Positions 41,409 through 53,487 of a stretch of DNA of 64,000 bases are shown here, one piece after another; the stretch's first letter is position 1; the number at the start of each line of letters is the position of its first letter. The stretch is taken from assembly GCA_039105265.1 (NCBI GenBank), contig JAPFFF010000008.1, forward strand, positions 2,852,001 to 2,916,000, written 5' to 3'. The position numbers and the translations under genes were made by a program. This stretch comes from Tritrichomonas musculus. Its lineage: Eukaryota > Parabasalia > Tritrichomonadida > Tritrichomonadidae. The notes below the pieces were generated by a model. It was not told where the DNA came from. It saw only the letters and a program-made list of their open reading frames with translations, and did not search any database.

Positions 41409-43514
41409 ATGTCTTCCGTTCTTGCTATTGACTTTGGGAATGAAAATCATGTTATTTCTGCTCCAAGGAAGGGAGGAATTGATATCATTAGCCAATCTTC
41501 TCACCGTTTAATTCCCAGTATAATTGCATTTTCTGATATTCGAAGATATGCAGGTGAACATGCTTTCCAACAGCAATCATTAAACCAAAAAAATACAATT
41601 ACAAATTTAAAACGTTTAATTGGCATTAAATACGATAGTGACGAATGCAAATTTATTCAGAATCAAGTTCCATTCAAACTTGTCAAACTTGACGATGGCT
41701 ACATTGGAATTGAAGTTAAATATCTGAAAGAAACTGTTATACTTCGTGTTGAACAATGTCTTTCTTATTTATTGAAAAATGCATTTCAAATTGCTAACTC
41801 AAACGAAATTCACGCTACAGACTGCGTTATTGTCGTTCCTCCATGGTGGAACGAAGTTCAACGTCAGACAATTATTGATTCAGCCAAAATTTCTGGATAC
41901 AATGTATTACAATTACTCAATTCAACTACAGCAGCCTCAATTGTTTATTCGATGTATCATAGAAAGAAACTTCCTCAAAATTCAGACGAACCTGTCCCTG
42001 TAGCATTTATAGATTTTGGCAATTCATCTTTTAATGTTTCGATTGCAATGCTAAAACAAGGATCCGTTGAAGTTAAATCATTTGCAAGCGATGAACATCT
42101 TGGAGGAGATGATTTTACCAAAATTCTTGTCAAATTCCTTCTTGAAAAAACGATACAAAAATATAATATTGATCCAACAAAAAGTTCTCGAGCGATGCTT
42201 AGATTTATCCAAACTGCAGAAAAGTTAAAGAAAAATCTTTCAGTCAATCGAGCAATCCCATTTGACATCCAAAATCTAATGAATGGTGTTGATGTAAATT
42301 TCATTGTGAAACGCGATGAACTCGAAGAAATCAGTAAACACTTGATTGATAGAATAGAAGAGCCAATTCGTAAAGCCCTTCAATTAGCGGGTGTAAATAA
42401 GGAAGATTTATTTGCAATTGAAGTTCATGGTGGAGCGTCACGCATGACAGCGGTTAAGGCCAAAATTCGAGAAGTTTTTGGAAAGGATATTTCGCAATCT
42501 TTGAATCCCGATGAATGTTTTTCAATGGGAGGCGGTTTTCAAGCAGCTATTTTATCATCCCAATATAAAGTCGATTTGAAAGTAACGGATATTTTACAAC
42601 ATCAAATAAATATTGAATGTGACAATGAAAATTCAAAAGAGCTATTCAAAAAGTTCACAACATTACCAAATCAGATAATTTTACCAATCAATGTCAAGAG
42701 GAAAAATAACGTACGTTTTTTGAATGAGAAAAGTGAAGTGATATATACCATTGAAATTGAAACCGATACAGATGAACCCGTTATTGTTAATTTAAATGTC
42801 CAATTAACGAATGACGGTTTTATAACCGCCGAAGTTGAACAGAAAGATGGCATTCATATTAAATCTAAATTTGAGAGGAAATTTGGTCTCACATCCATTC
42901 AAATTGAGCAATACCGAAACAAAGAAAAAGAGATGTCTAGGCGTGATGAAGAAGAGCAAGAAATTGACCAAACACGAGACAAACTTCGTGATTACATCTT
43001 CACAATGTACACATACGTAATGTGCGACTTCCCTGGCTTCGATCCCTCTAAAAAGCTCGAATACTTGCAGAAGACGTTGATGGCACAAGAGTGGTTTGAA
43101 GAAAACGAATTCACAAGGCTTCCTCTTCAAGACTACAATGACCAGCTCGATGCACTGAAGTCTTTTGGTGACCCAGCAATCGCCAGAAAGAATGCACACA
43201 TTGAGATACCTAATAAATTGAGAGAATTGATAAAAACCGCCGAAATTGAGAGAAATAAACTTGACAACAAAGATGAAAAATTTGACCACATTTCAGAAGA
43301 TGAAAGAGAAGTTGTTAGAAAAGAAATTGACGATTTTTCAGAGTGGCTGAAAAATGAAATTGATGAAATTGAAAAAGTTCCTCAATACATGGATGTTCCA
43401 TTCAAAATTGATGATGCTCAGAAAAAGTTTATTGATATTGAAAATGAAGTCATTGGACTTTTCATGAAGCCAAAACCAACAGAAACAGGAAATGAAAGAA
43501 ACGAAGAAAAGTGA
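41409..43514 (+). CDS. Hsp110/Sse-type Hsp70 co-chaperone
   Basis: A 701-residue Hsp70-superfamily protein. The N-terminal actin-like ATPase domain (1-380) has the phosphate loop DFGNENHV, RLIPSIIAF, the KRLIGIKYDSDE block, VVPPWWNEVQRQ and VHGGASRMTAVK. Hsp110 members carry diverged versions of exactly these motifs, and the VEVGGxSR stretch here is VEVHGGASR-like. A beta domain follows (about 385-495), then a charged linker and a helical bundle (about 515-690) with WFEENEFTRLPLQDYNDQLD, typical of Hsp110. It lacks the EEVD tail of cytosolic Hsp70 and an ER signal or retention sequence, so it is probably cytosolic. Its role would be nucleotide exchange on Hsp70 and holding unfolded proteins. 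It is shorter than animal Hsp110 (about 840), mostly by having a short acidic loop. Confidence 0.88.
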   Translation: MSSVLAIDFGNENHVISAPRKGGIDIISQSSHRLIPSIIAFSDIRRYAGEHAFQQQSLNQKNTITNLKRLIGIKYDSDECKFIQNQVPFKLVKLDDGYIGIEVKYLKETVILRVEQCLSYLLKNAFQIANSNEIHATDCVIVVPPWWNEVQRQTIIDSAKISGYNVLQLLNSTTAASIVYSMYHRKKLPQNSDEPVPVAFIDFGNSSFNVSIAMLKQGSVEVKSFASDEHLGGDDFTKILVKFLLEKTIQKYNIDPTKSSRAMLRFIQTAEKLKKNLSVNRAIPFDIQNLMNGVDVNFIVKRDELEEISKHLIDRIEEPIRKALQLAGVNKEDLFAIEVHGGASRMTAVKAKIREVFGKDISQSLNPDECFSMGGGFQAAILSSQYKVDLKVTDILQHQINIECDNENSKELFKKFTTLPNQIILPINVKRKNNVRFLNEKSEVIYTIEIETDTDEPVIVNLNVQLTNDGFITAEVEQKDGIHIKSKFERKFGLTSIQIEQYRNKEKEMSRRDEEEQEIDQTRDKLRDYIFTMYTYVMCDFPGFDPSKKLEYLQKTLMAQEWFEENEFTRLPLQDYNDQLDALKSFGDPAIARKNAHIEIPNKLRELIKTAEIERNKLDNKDEKFDHISEDEREVVRKEIDDFSEWLKNEIDEIEKVPQYMDVPFKIDDAQKKFIDIENEVIGLFMKPKPTETGNERNEEK

Positions 43515-43537
43515 AGTGAAAATTATTGATATTTATA

Positions 43538-44002
43538 TTATATTTTTAAATAAAGTTTGCCCAATAATTGGAAAGTTATATGAAATATTTTTTTCACCAT
43601 ATGATAGGTCAATTCTATAAAAAGTGACTGACAAAATCCTCCACTTATAATGAAACAAACAATTATATCAAATGAATAGACATCAAAATCTTTAGTTTTT
43701 GCTGAATAGTTTTCTTGTGTCATTTGCTTGCTTTCTAAGTCACAAATTACAAATATTTCATCTTCTGAAATAAGAATTTTTGAAGATTTCAAATTATGGT
43801 GAAAGATATTTTGTGAGCTATAATCAAAACACGAAGACCAAATCTTGATCAATATCCTTGTCGGTGGTGTTAACAAAACAGACATGAGATTGAGGAACGA
43901 CAAAAACATCCATTCAGTTCCACTTGATAATGGCGTTGCTGAAATTTGAGGCGAAAAAGTTGGCTTTATAAACAGTGGCGGCGGATCATTTTGTGGATGC
44001 AT
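43538..44002 (-). pseudogene. Truncated TKL-type protein kinase copy
   Basis: A 154-codon minus-strand frame matching the middle of trichomonad tyrosine-kinase-like kinases: LTPPTRILIKIWS, then IFHHNLKSSKILISEDE, then ICDLE. The catalytic loop reads HNLK instead of HRDLK and the magnesium motif DLE instead of DFG, so it cannot be an active kinase. The glycine loop, lysine and most of the C-lobe are absent, and the frame ends in low-complexity hydrophobic residues. The gene 3' of Hsp110 is a dead fragment of a large family. It overlaps nothing else coding, and a BspA-like relic begins just beyond its upstream end. Confidence 0.6.
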
Positions 44003-44019
44003 TTCATTGGCACAAATAG

Positions 44020-44895
44020 CAATGCCAGCATCTGTATCTTCTATTGAATATGAGAAAAGAGAATTCTAATGAATATGCAATAGTGACTAATGATATTTCA
44101 AATATTCTATCAAGCAAGTTAAGCGAATGGTGTTAATTAAATCAAATATCAATCCCATCCATTGTAATACCGATAGAAAAGTATGCTTTTTCTGAATGTC
44201 CATTGTTAGTCAGTATTTTTGTTTCATTTTCATTAGCATAAATTAGGGAAGGACCTTTCGATAGATGTTCATCATTGTACAAAATCACAATTCCATCATC
44301 AGTAGCATCAATTGGAACAAGCGCTTTCAATGAAATAAAATCTTTAATTATTACTGGAGATATGCAAAAAATAATGAATCGTATGTTCTATAAATATTCA
44401 TCATTTGAAGAAATAATAATTCCATCATCAGTAGCATCAATTGGCGATTATTCTCTTTGTGAATGTTCATCATTGTCCAAAATCACAACTCCATCATTAG
44501 TAACATCAATTAATGATTATCCTTTTTATGAATGTTCATCACTCTCTAAAATAACAATTCCACCATCAGTTAAATCAATTGGCAATTATTATTTCTTCGG
44601 ATGTTCATCGCTCTGAAAAATCACAATTCCATCATCAGTAGCATCAATTAATGATTATCCTTTTTATGAATGTTCATCACTCGCTAAAATAACAATTCCA
44701 CCATCAGTAGCATCAATTGGTAGTGATCTTTTCTATGGATGTTCATCACTCTCTAAAATAACAATTCCACCATCAGTTACATCAATCAAAGATCATTGTT
44801 TTGATAGATGTTCATCATTAAAGCAGATATCAACTCCATCTACAATACCAATTGGTAAAAATGTTTTTAATGGATGTCCAAACGTTAATTTTTAG
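44020..44895 (+). pseudogene. BspA-like leucine-rich repeat gene, broken
   Basis: A run of about twelve BspA/TpLRR-type repeats of roughly 23 residues: CSSLSKITIPPSVKSIGNYYF, with the pattern C-S-S-L-x-K-I-T-I-P-x-S-V-x-S-I. These proteins form surface LRR solenoids in trichomonads and number in the hundreds. This copy is broken by in-frame stops TAA at 44239-44241 and TGA at 44614-44616. It has no start region with a signal peptide and ends at TAG 44893-44895 without the usual membrane segment. The DNA repeats are still very alike (about 69-bp units), so it either decayed recently or was homogenised. Confidence 0.75.
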
Positions 44896-45261
44896 TATTT
44901 CATTTGTATTTTAAATGGCTCTGGAAGTTTTTTAATTCAAATTGAAATTTTTTGAATTCCAAAAATGGTTTCTCAGAGCCACTCTAATGTGAATTATTTA
45001 CAAAAGGAAAAAAAAAGTAAATTTTGAAATCCAGAAAAAGTGCCCAAAAAGAGATAAATACTGAAAAAGCTTCTCAAAAAGTGTTTTTTGAACAAAAAGT
45101 GACAAATTTGGAGTGAAAAAGCTTAAATAAATCATAAATAGAATTAAAATGTTTTAATAAAAATTATAATATAAAATGTATAAGTCCATATGAAATAAAA
45201 AAATGGTAAAAAATTTAGAAATTCAAATCATCATATGTTTAATCTAATATTGTGAAAAAAA
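44896..45261. other. Spacer, nothing recognised
   Basis: About 370 bp with no gene. It contains a Glu/Lys-like purine stretch and ends in GAAAAAAA, the target duplication of the adjoining element. Confidence 0.4.
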
Positions 45262-46551
45262 AGAGGTATTCATGTGAAGTGAAAACTCGTTATTTGATTT
45301 TTTTATTTTTACTTTAATTGAATGAATATTTTATCTTATGAAAAAATATTAAGATTATTTACTTCTATATATCCAATAACGACATTTGCCATTATTGGTT
45401 TTAATGGATGTTGAGATTTTAAAAACCATTTAAAAAATAATGTTTCATCTATATCTCGAGTCAAATAAATTATTTATGAATTATAAATCATTAATAATAT
45501 TTTATATTTGATTTATAAAATATATTATCTGTTATATATCCAATTTATTAGCCATATATAAATTTAAATGCAAATTTACATTAAAAAATTAAGAAAATGA
45601 CTTATTTCTCAATTGATTTACGAAATAATTATATACTAATTGTACAATATAATAATAATAAATAATTAAATAAATTTTATTATGTAAATAAGTTACTTTA
45701 TACTCTCATTTTAAAGAAAAATGTAATTTTATATTTTGCATTATTTTGAATTATTTTTCATCGTATTTTGGTACGTTATTATTTTTTAGTGACGTGAGAT
45801 GATTATTTTCGGTGAAGTGAAGTTAATAGTGAAGTGATTCTTGAAAAATATAAATTTCCTCATTTTCTTAAAAATATTATTAAAAATATTTTTTATAAAG
45901 TAAAATTATTATTTACTATATTATAAAAATAACTTTAATATTTAATATATTGAAAACCAAAAAATAATCACAATACAAAGCAACATATTTTTTTAGAAAT
46001 TCAATTAAAAATCATCGTTGAATTGAATTTTTCATTTTTTTTTGTTAATTTATCTATTTAAAATATAATGTAAAACTTAAATATAAAATTTAAATTGTAT
46101 ATAAAATATAATATATATTATATATATAAAATAAAATAATATATTAATAACAATACTACTAGGATAAAAAATGTTAATTATTTCAATATAAAAAATATAA
46201 TAACTGGAAAAGTTAAAAATTTATAAAAATAAAATAAACAAGTGTATCTCTAGAAAATAAATATTTTTTAAACATAAAAGTATTAATAGGTTATCAAAAT
46301 ATATATCCTATAATAATTAATAAAACAAAATTATATATATATTTATATTTCATCAATTTTTATATATAAAAAATTATATAGCCTCTCAATTATAAAACGA
46401 TTCTTATTCAGAAAAATAAAAATAGAAATATCTCAAAAATAGGAGTATAAAATTCTTATCCATTAAAGTTCATTCTTAGTTTCAAAATAAAAATAAAGAA
46501 AATATGATCAATATTACAATATTTCGTCAATTTCTCTACATGAATACCTCT
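45262..46551. mobile_element. 1,290-bp non-autonomous element, copy B (8-bp TSD)
   Basis: Same element as 7023-8312 in reverse orientation: TIRs AGAGGTATTCATGT, identical length, no coding frame. It is flanked by the perfect 8-bp duplication GAAAAAAA (45254-45261 and 46552-46559). The element is inserted between two BspA-like relics. Confidence 0.85.
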
Positions 46552-46865
46552 GAAAAAAAAAAAAATATTATTTGATGTAGCTTGTATATTAATATTTGCG
46601 TGTCAAAAGCGTTTTCCATTATCCAAATAATTTTATTTTTCAAGAAAAAAAATATATTTCATTGCCGATTGTATATAATGCAAATAAAAGTAAGGGTGTG
46701 AATTTTGGTGAAGTGATTTTAATTGAACTTCTTTTAAACATTAAAGAAATCATTTTTAAATATTTTGATTTTTTATTAAACATCAAATAATAAAGTTTCT
46801 AAATATAATAATTGTTTTTTGATCTATTAAGAAAACTTATGGGTGTCCGACACTTTTTGCTACCA
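46552..46865. other. Spacer, nothing recognised
   Basis: A+T-rich sequence of about 310 bp with no gene. A 64-codon plus-strand frame (46596-46790) is low-complexity and probably not real. Confidence 0.4.
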
Positions 46866-48015
46866 CTAATTTTTTAGAAATGTAATTGCATTTACATAGT
46901 GAAAGATCTGATGAAAAGCGCTTTCTGCAGCAACTTTCACTGTTGATGGTATATGCAATGATGACCTTAATTGTGAATGGCAGCCAGTGAGCGCTTTTGA
47001 TCCAATGGAAGTGACTGATGGAGGAATTGGCAGTTTCTTCAAATTGCGGCATCCTTCAAACAAGCATTCATCGATATACTCCAATGAGATTGGAATCGAT
47101 ATTTTTGTCAATGATTCACAATTTCTGAATGCGCAAACACCAATTGACTCAACTGCAGATGGAATTGCAATTTCACACAACTTTTTGCATCCATCGAAAG
47201 CAAAAGAGCCAATTTTGAAAATTATTCAAATGAATGCATCCACTGAAAGATCCATTCCCAATGGATGCAACTGTCGTTGGAATATCTATTGAACTCAATG
47301 ATGAACAATTAAAGAATGAATTGTCGGACATCCAATAAACATCGTCGTGACTGGAATGATGAACAGCATTCAAATGCTGATTCATCGATGAATGTGACTG
47401 AAGGAGGAATTTGAACATTGGTCAGTGACGTGCATCCATGAAAGGAGTGCGAACCGATGGCAGAAACCGATGGTGGAATGATCACATGAATCAATGTTGA
47501 GCATTTGTTGAGCAAATTGTCAGGAATGCTCGTCACTCGATCTGATAATAAATTGGAATCCTTCAAATGCTCTATCGCCAATGTTGGCCACTGTTGATGG
47601 AGCATAGAGAAGTATGAAAAAGTGGGCGTCTTTGAGAATAAGTGGGCGTCACATAACTTTTTCCTTCAATTTAAAAATAAATAATTGAAAAAGATATAAA
47701 ATTTCAAACTTTTATCAGAAAAATATTCTGAACTTTAATGAAAAAATTGAGATTATTAAACAAAAATTGAATTAAAAAGTTAAGTGACGCCCACTATTTC
47801 TTTAAAACGGCCACTTTTTCCAGAAATTTTATATATCCCTCAGTGAAAAGCACTCAGAAAACGCATATCTTTCAATTGATTTGACTGATGAAGAGATATC
47901 AATGCTCACTAATTAATTTGCATTTACTGAAGGCGAATTTTTCAATGGTTGAAACTGAATAACGAATTGATATTTCTGTCGCCAATCGATGTTACTGATG
48001 GCGGTTATTATTTCT
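46866..48015 (-). pseudogene. Second BspA-like LRR gene, broken and invaded
   Basis: BspA/TpLRR repeats are read on the minus strand in at least three frames: SIDISSSVKSIERYAFSECF (about 47830-47910), then IIPPSVSAIGSHSFHGC, DIPTTVASIGNGSFSGC, and IPIPPSVTSIGSKAL-type units to AITFLKN at 46866. Several frameshifts and stops separate them. A 209-bp inverted-repeat element (47614-47822) lies in the middle of the repeats. G+C is higher than in the spacer DNA around it. It was a surface LRR protein gene of the trichomonad expanded family and is now dead. Confidence 0.75.
47614..47822. mobile_element. 209-bp MITE inside a BspA-like relic
   Basis: Inverted arms of about 43 bp start GAAAAAGTGGGCGTC at the left and GGAAAAAGTGGCCGT at the right (complement). 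Both arms contain TAGTGGGCGTCAC-like or TAAGTGGGCGTCAC sequence, so GTGGGCGTC occurs twice in the left arm. The arms match at roughly four of five positions. The target duplication is unclear. Confidence 0.65.
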
Positions 48016-48430
48016 GAAATAATACTTAAAATTCTATGAGGAAATTTAATGGTTCAAAAGAATTTTTAATTTGGTGATTACCTGAAAGCCATAATATATA
48101 TTTAAAATCAATATTCAGAAAAATATTTAATATCATTAATATATGAAAAAAAAAAAATTGAGTTTTGCTGAAAGTCTGTATATTTTTAAATCGGAATATA
48201 AAATTGAATCTTTGACAAAAGAAGAGATAAAAATAAGTAATTAAATTAAATAAAATACAGAATTTCGAAAATCTTAGAAGCATGAAAAACTCTTCTTTGT
48301 GGGATATCTGGTTCATGTACGATTTTGGTTAATATTGTGATAAGTATTTTGTGTATTTGAGCGAGTTCAACTAATCAAAATTATATCTATTTATTTGAGA
48401 AGTTTATATTCTGACTATTATTTATTTTGT
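48016..48430. other. Spacer upstream of the kinase-Sel1 relic
   Basis: About 400 bp, A+T-rich, with an A-run near 48150. The promoter of the following gene would have been here; nothing else was seen. Confidence 0.35.
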
Positions 48431-50379
<1,949 letters not shown>

Positions 50380-50939
50380 GATTAATGTTATAAAACTTAG
50401 CAAATCTTCAATTTTTCACTTTTTCTGAGGGATAAAACATCGCTTTTTCTTCTGGCATGAAAAGATGAATTTGACAATAAATAACATACTTTTAATATTT
50501 AATGTGTATATAACCGCATATATGATTTTGGGTCAAAAGATCAGGACAGATTTTTTATAACTACCTTTCATTTTCCAAATATTTGACAAACTTTACGAAA
50601 TTCTGATTCTTTATTCCAATGCATATTGAAACGCAGTTTAAAGATCAAATATAGATTTTTCTAAAACTTTGGTGGCATCACTCCAAATAATAATGATGTG
50701 AGGTAGGGAATATGAATTCATAAAATAAATTTTGATTCATTATTCCTAATTTTGATGTTATTAGAAGGTTTTAATATGAAAAATATTTATTCTAGTATAA
50801 TATATAGATTTTTTAATAAGATGAAAAAACAAGTTTCGTTTAAAAAAAAATTGAATTATTATTAACAAACTGAAAAAAAAATTCTATTAACTGATTGAAA
50901 ATATTTGAATAGGAATTGAAATTTGATTTAATTCCTAAT
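50380..50939. other. Spacer upstream of the CK1-like kinase
   Basis: About 560 bp, A+T-rich. No gene or repeat was recognised. Confidence 0.4.
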
Positions 50940-50944
50940 TCATA
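50940..50944 (+). promoter_or_regulatory. Initiator-like element of the CK1-like kinase
   Basis: TCATA fits TCAYW and gives a 9-nt leader to the ATG at 50951. Confidence 0.5.
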
Positions 50945-50950
50945 GATAAA

Positions 50951-51958
50951 ATGGATTCGCACGATCGTCCAGATTTTGATCCAGGAACAGAAATAGAAAA
51001 TCGATTTATAGTTATTCAAAAGTTAGGAAGAGGTGGATTTGGTGACGTTTATCTTGTTGAAGATGCCAATAAAAATAGATATGCACTTAAAACTGAATAT
51101 TTAATTGCCAGAAAGCAAGCGTTATTACGAGAAATTGAATTTCTTAAAAAAATTAAAAAACCATTTGTCCCAAATGTTTATTTTTCAGGTGAAGACGAGA
51201 TTTGCAGATATTTTGTTATGGACATTTATGGGCCATCTTTAATGTGCTGTAAAAAGAATTCTTCAAAAGGATATTTACCTCCTCAATATGTGATTTTAAT
51301 TGCAGAAGAAACACTCTATATAATGGAATCTATCCACAAGCTAGGAATCGTTCATCGTGATATAAAAGCAAGTAATTTTCTCCTAAGACCTCACAATAAA
51401 TACCCGCTATGTTTAATTGATTTTGGTATATCAAATTATTTCATTGACCCAAAAACTAAGCATTTGATTCCAAATGAAGGAGGAAAATTTGTCGGGACTG
51501 GGAAATATGCTTCACTTAATGTTCATAGAAAAAATCAGCAAACGCCACGTGATGATTTAATGTCATGGTTCTTCATGTTGGCAGATCTATCGCAAAAAAA
51601 ACTTCCTTGGTCAAAAATTAAAGATAAAGATGAAATTCTTTCTATTAAAGAATCAACACCTGCTTCTGAATTGTGTCAAAATCTACCTTTTTGCATGACT
51701 AATTTATACAGAATTATTAGTTCTCTTGATTATGGAGAAAAGCCAAATTATAAAGAGCTCCATGAAATTTTAAGACAGGCAATGAAAGACGATTGTTTGG
51801 ATTGGGAAGGCTATGAATGGAAACAATTATGGGAGTTATGTCCAGAAATATCTGATTTAGTTTCTCGATCGCCAGGTGACGAAAAATATGACACTTTTGA
51901 CCCGAAATGTCCATACAAAAACTATCTTTCTGGTGACAAAAAATGTTTTATATGTTAA
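50951..51958 (+). CDS. CK1/TTBK-type protein kinase with CaaX-like end
   Basis: A 335-residue Ser/Thr kinase of the casein kinase 1 group. Intact catalytic features are LGRGGFGDV (25-33), Lys47, HRDIKASNFLL (His135-Arg-Asp137) and DFG at 157-159. The CK1-group marker GTGKYASLNVH (182-192) stands where other kinases have the APE segment, closest to the tau-tubulin kinase branch. The last four residues, CFIC, after KK, form a CaaX-type box, so the protein may be prenylated and membrane-bound. Membrane attachment by a C-terminal lipid is known for fungal Yck-type CK1 (palmitoylated CC), but a CaaX end is unusual. It is complete and active-looking, in contrast to the dead kinase genes before it. 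Confidence 0.92.
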   Translation: MDSHDRPDFDPGTEIENRFIVIQKLGRGGFGDVYLVEDANKNRYALKTEYLIARKQALLREIEFLKKIKKPFVPNVYFSGEDEICRYFVMDIYGPSLMCCKKNSSKGYLPPQYVILIAEETLYIMESIHKLGIVHRDIKASNFLLRPHNKYPLCLIDFGISNYFIDPKTKHLIPNEGGKFVGTGKYASLNVHRKNQQTPRDDLMSWFFMLADLSQKKLPWSKIKDKDEILSIKESTPASELCQNLPFCMTNLYRIISSLDYGEKPNYKELHEILRQAMKDDCLDWEGYEWKQLWELCPEISDLVSRSPGDEKYDTFDPKCPYKNYLSGDKKCFIC

Positions 51959-52299
51959 GATAAATATACTATGAATTTTTAATTCCTTTTATTATTATTA
52001 TTATTATCTATATTAAATCATCGGATTATCCATTTACAATTGTTATTTCATCAGTATTGACAATGAATAGGCTCAATCAAAGTTTAATTCTCTCAGCCAA
52101 AAATAGTTTGAAAAAGTTGATCTTTTTGTGAAAGTGTGATCAAAAAGTGGATTTTTATCACAAAAACTTTCACGAAACAACTCATCACAAAAAACTTATC
52201 AATATTTTGGCAATGTCTTAAAAAAATTAATTAAAATCTTACTTAATTACCTTGTACATCCAGGATTTTTTTCAATTTCTTTGGAAATGAATCAATTAA
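51959..52299. other. Spacer with a hairpin
   Basis: A+T-rich, no gene. GTGAAAGTGTGATC (about 52130) and GATTTTTATCACAAAAACTTTCAC-like sequence can fold into an imperfect hairpin. It could be the 3' region of the kinase gene or a remnant of transposon ends. Confidence 0.4.
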
Positions 52300-52634
52300 A
52301 GAATAAAAAGTATAAAACTTATGTTAATTGATCTACATCCTTTGGTCTGTATTTCTCAATACCCTCCAGATACCACTCATATAATTTCTATGGATGATAA
52401 ATTTGGTGAATGTGCCGATATTAAAAGTTAAAATTGATTAATCTTATCAATTGAGTTTTATGTAGTATATGAGGGGAATTGTAGTGTTGAAATATCCATC
52501 CTCTATTTCCATAAGCATAATCAGCTGTTGATTTTAGATTTGATCCAATTATATCTTGCGATATGTAAACTTCGGAGTTTTTAAAATTTTGTGAAAACAA
52601 CTGAATTAGAACAGAAAATATAACTACTAGTCCC
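52300..52634 (-). pseudogene. Tc1/mariner transposase relic
   Basis: The minus strand encodes EVYISQDIIGSNLKSTADYA followed by GNRGWIFQHYNSPHILHKT. This matches the second catalytic-aspartate region of mariner transposases (GWIFQQDNAPxHxS), with the Asp replaced by Tyr. A tail with KLYEWYLEGIEKYRPKD resembles the mariner C-terminus. Stop codons interrupt it (in RLINFNF-stop and HP-stop). The upstream end reaches ACTAGTCCC followed by TA (52635-52636), a likely terminal repeat that also bounds the 460-bp element at 6526-6985. The other end was not found, so it is truncated. Confidence 0.6.
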
Positions 52635-52777
52635 TACAAATCATTACTTTTGGGGGTGGACGAGGTCTGTTTTTGTGACTGTTGGATACATTTATCCTTC
52701 AGCCTTCCGCTTTTCAAACATAGAGATCTAAGGAGATCAGCTAGAACCAACTTTCAAAACAAAATACAATTCGTGTG

Positions 52778-53095
52778 AAGTAGTAATACTAAGAGGGGTG
52801 CGATGGCTATTGAAATTCGCTAAAACAATTACGTTAACTTTATACGGTTTTACTAGGTCCGAACAACACTCAACAGTTCAGAACCAATTCGAAACACATC
52901 GCCGGTATACTAGTACCCACTAACTGAAAACCATCACGTAAATAATTGGAAACGTTAGAGATACCCATATAAGTCCGATAGTTCGATAAAATCGTTAACA
53001 ACGTCTGGAAAGTCCATCACAGACGATAATCATATACTAAAAATAATAGAGAGATCATTTCAATAGCCATCGCACCCCTCTTAGTATTACTACTT
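52778..53095. repeat. Perfect 39-bp inverted pair at the Polinton left end
   Basis: The terminal sequence AAGTAGTAATACTAAGAGGG and onward (52778-52816) recurs as an exact reverse complement at 53057-53095, with 240 bp between. It may be part of a long terminal repeat that is itself folded back, or a short element made of two Polinton tips. No matching duplication lies directly outside the 318-bp unit. Confidence 0.8.
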
Positions 53096-53164
53096 TGATT
53101 TTGTCACCCTATAGAAATTATTATTATAGTTCAACCGATATTGATTTGCAACTGATAAACCTAA

Positions 53165-53450
53165 TAACTAACTCGCTAACGAATTAATCTGTAAACGATA
53201 TCACTAACGAAATACATTAAATGAACTCATGTGTATTGTTTAGTAAACGAACTCACTAATGATTCATTGAATACGAATCACTAACGATAACATGTATGAA
53301 CCATCTATAAACGATCAGAATCACTCATGAACCACATCAATAGTTAACTAGTTAGATCTAACTAGATATCTAACTATAAATCTAACCATGCGATTTTATG
53401 GTCGATAATGATGAATTCGCTGACGAATCATGAGATGAATTCGCTGACGA
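53165..53450 (+). repeat. Iteron-like repeats in the Polinton leader
   Basis: Variants of (A/T)CACTAACGA(A/T) or CTCGCTAACGAAT occur about five times between 53165 and 53290. GATGAATTCGCTGACGA occurs twice exactly at 53410-53426 and 53434-53450. The leader is non-coding. Clustered short repeats beside a terminus could bind a replication or transposition protein. Confidence 0.5.
53313..53385 (+). repeat. Palindrome-rich block, copy 1
   Basis: Contains GATCAGAATCACTCATGAAC, then the nested palindromes AGTTAACT, GTTAGATCTAAC and TAGATATCTA. The same block recurs at 58691-58765 and, inverted, at 59901-59957, each time in non-coding DNA of the Polinton. Confidence 0.8.
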
Positions 53451-53487
53451 TGAAGAGTAGATGATGTTTATTTTTGGTTTCATTGAA

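Noticed and set aside
44142-44330. Minus-strand frame over the first BspA-like relic
   Set aside because: Antisense reading of the plus-strand repeats.
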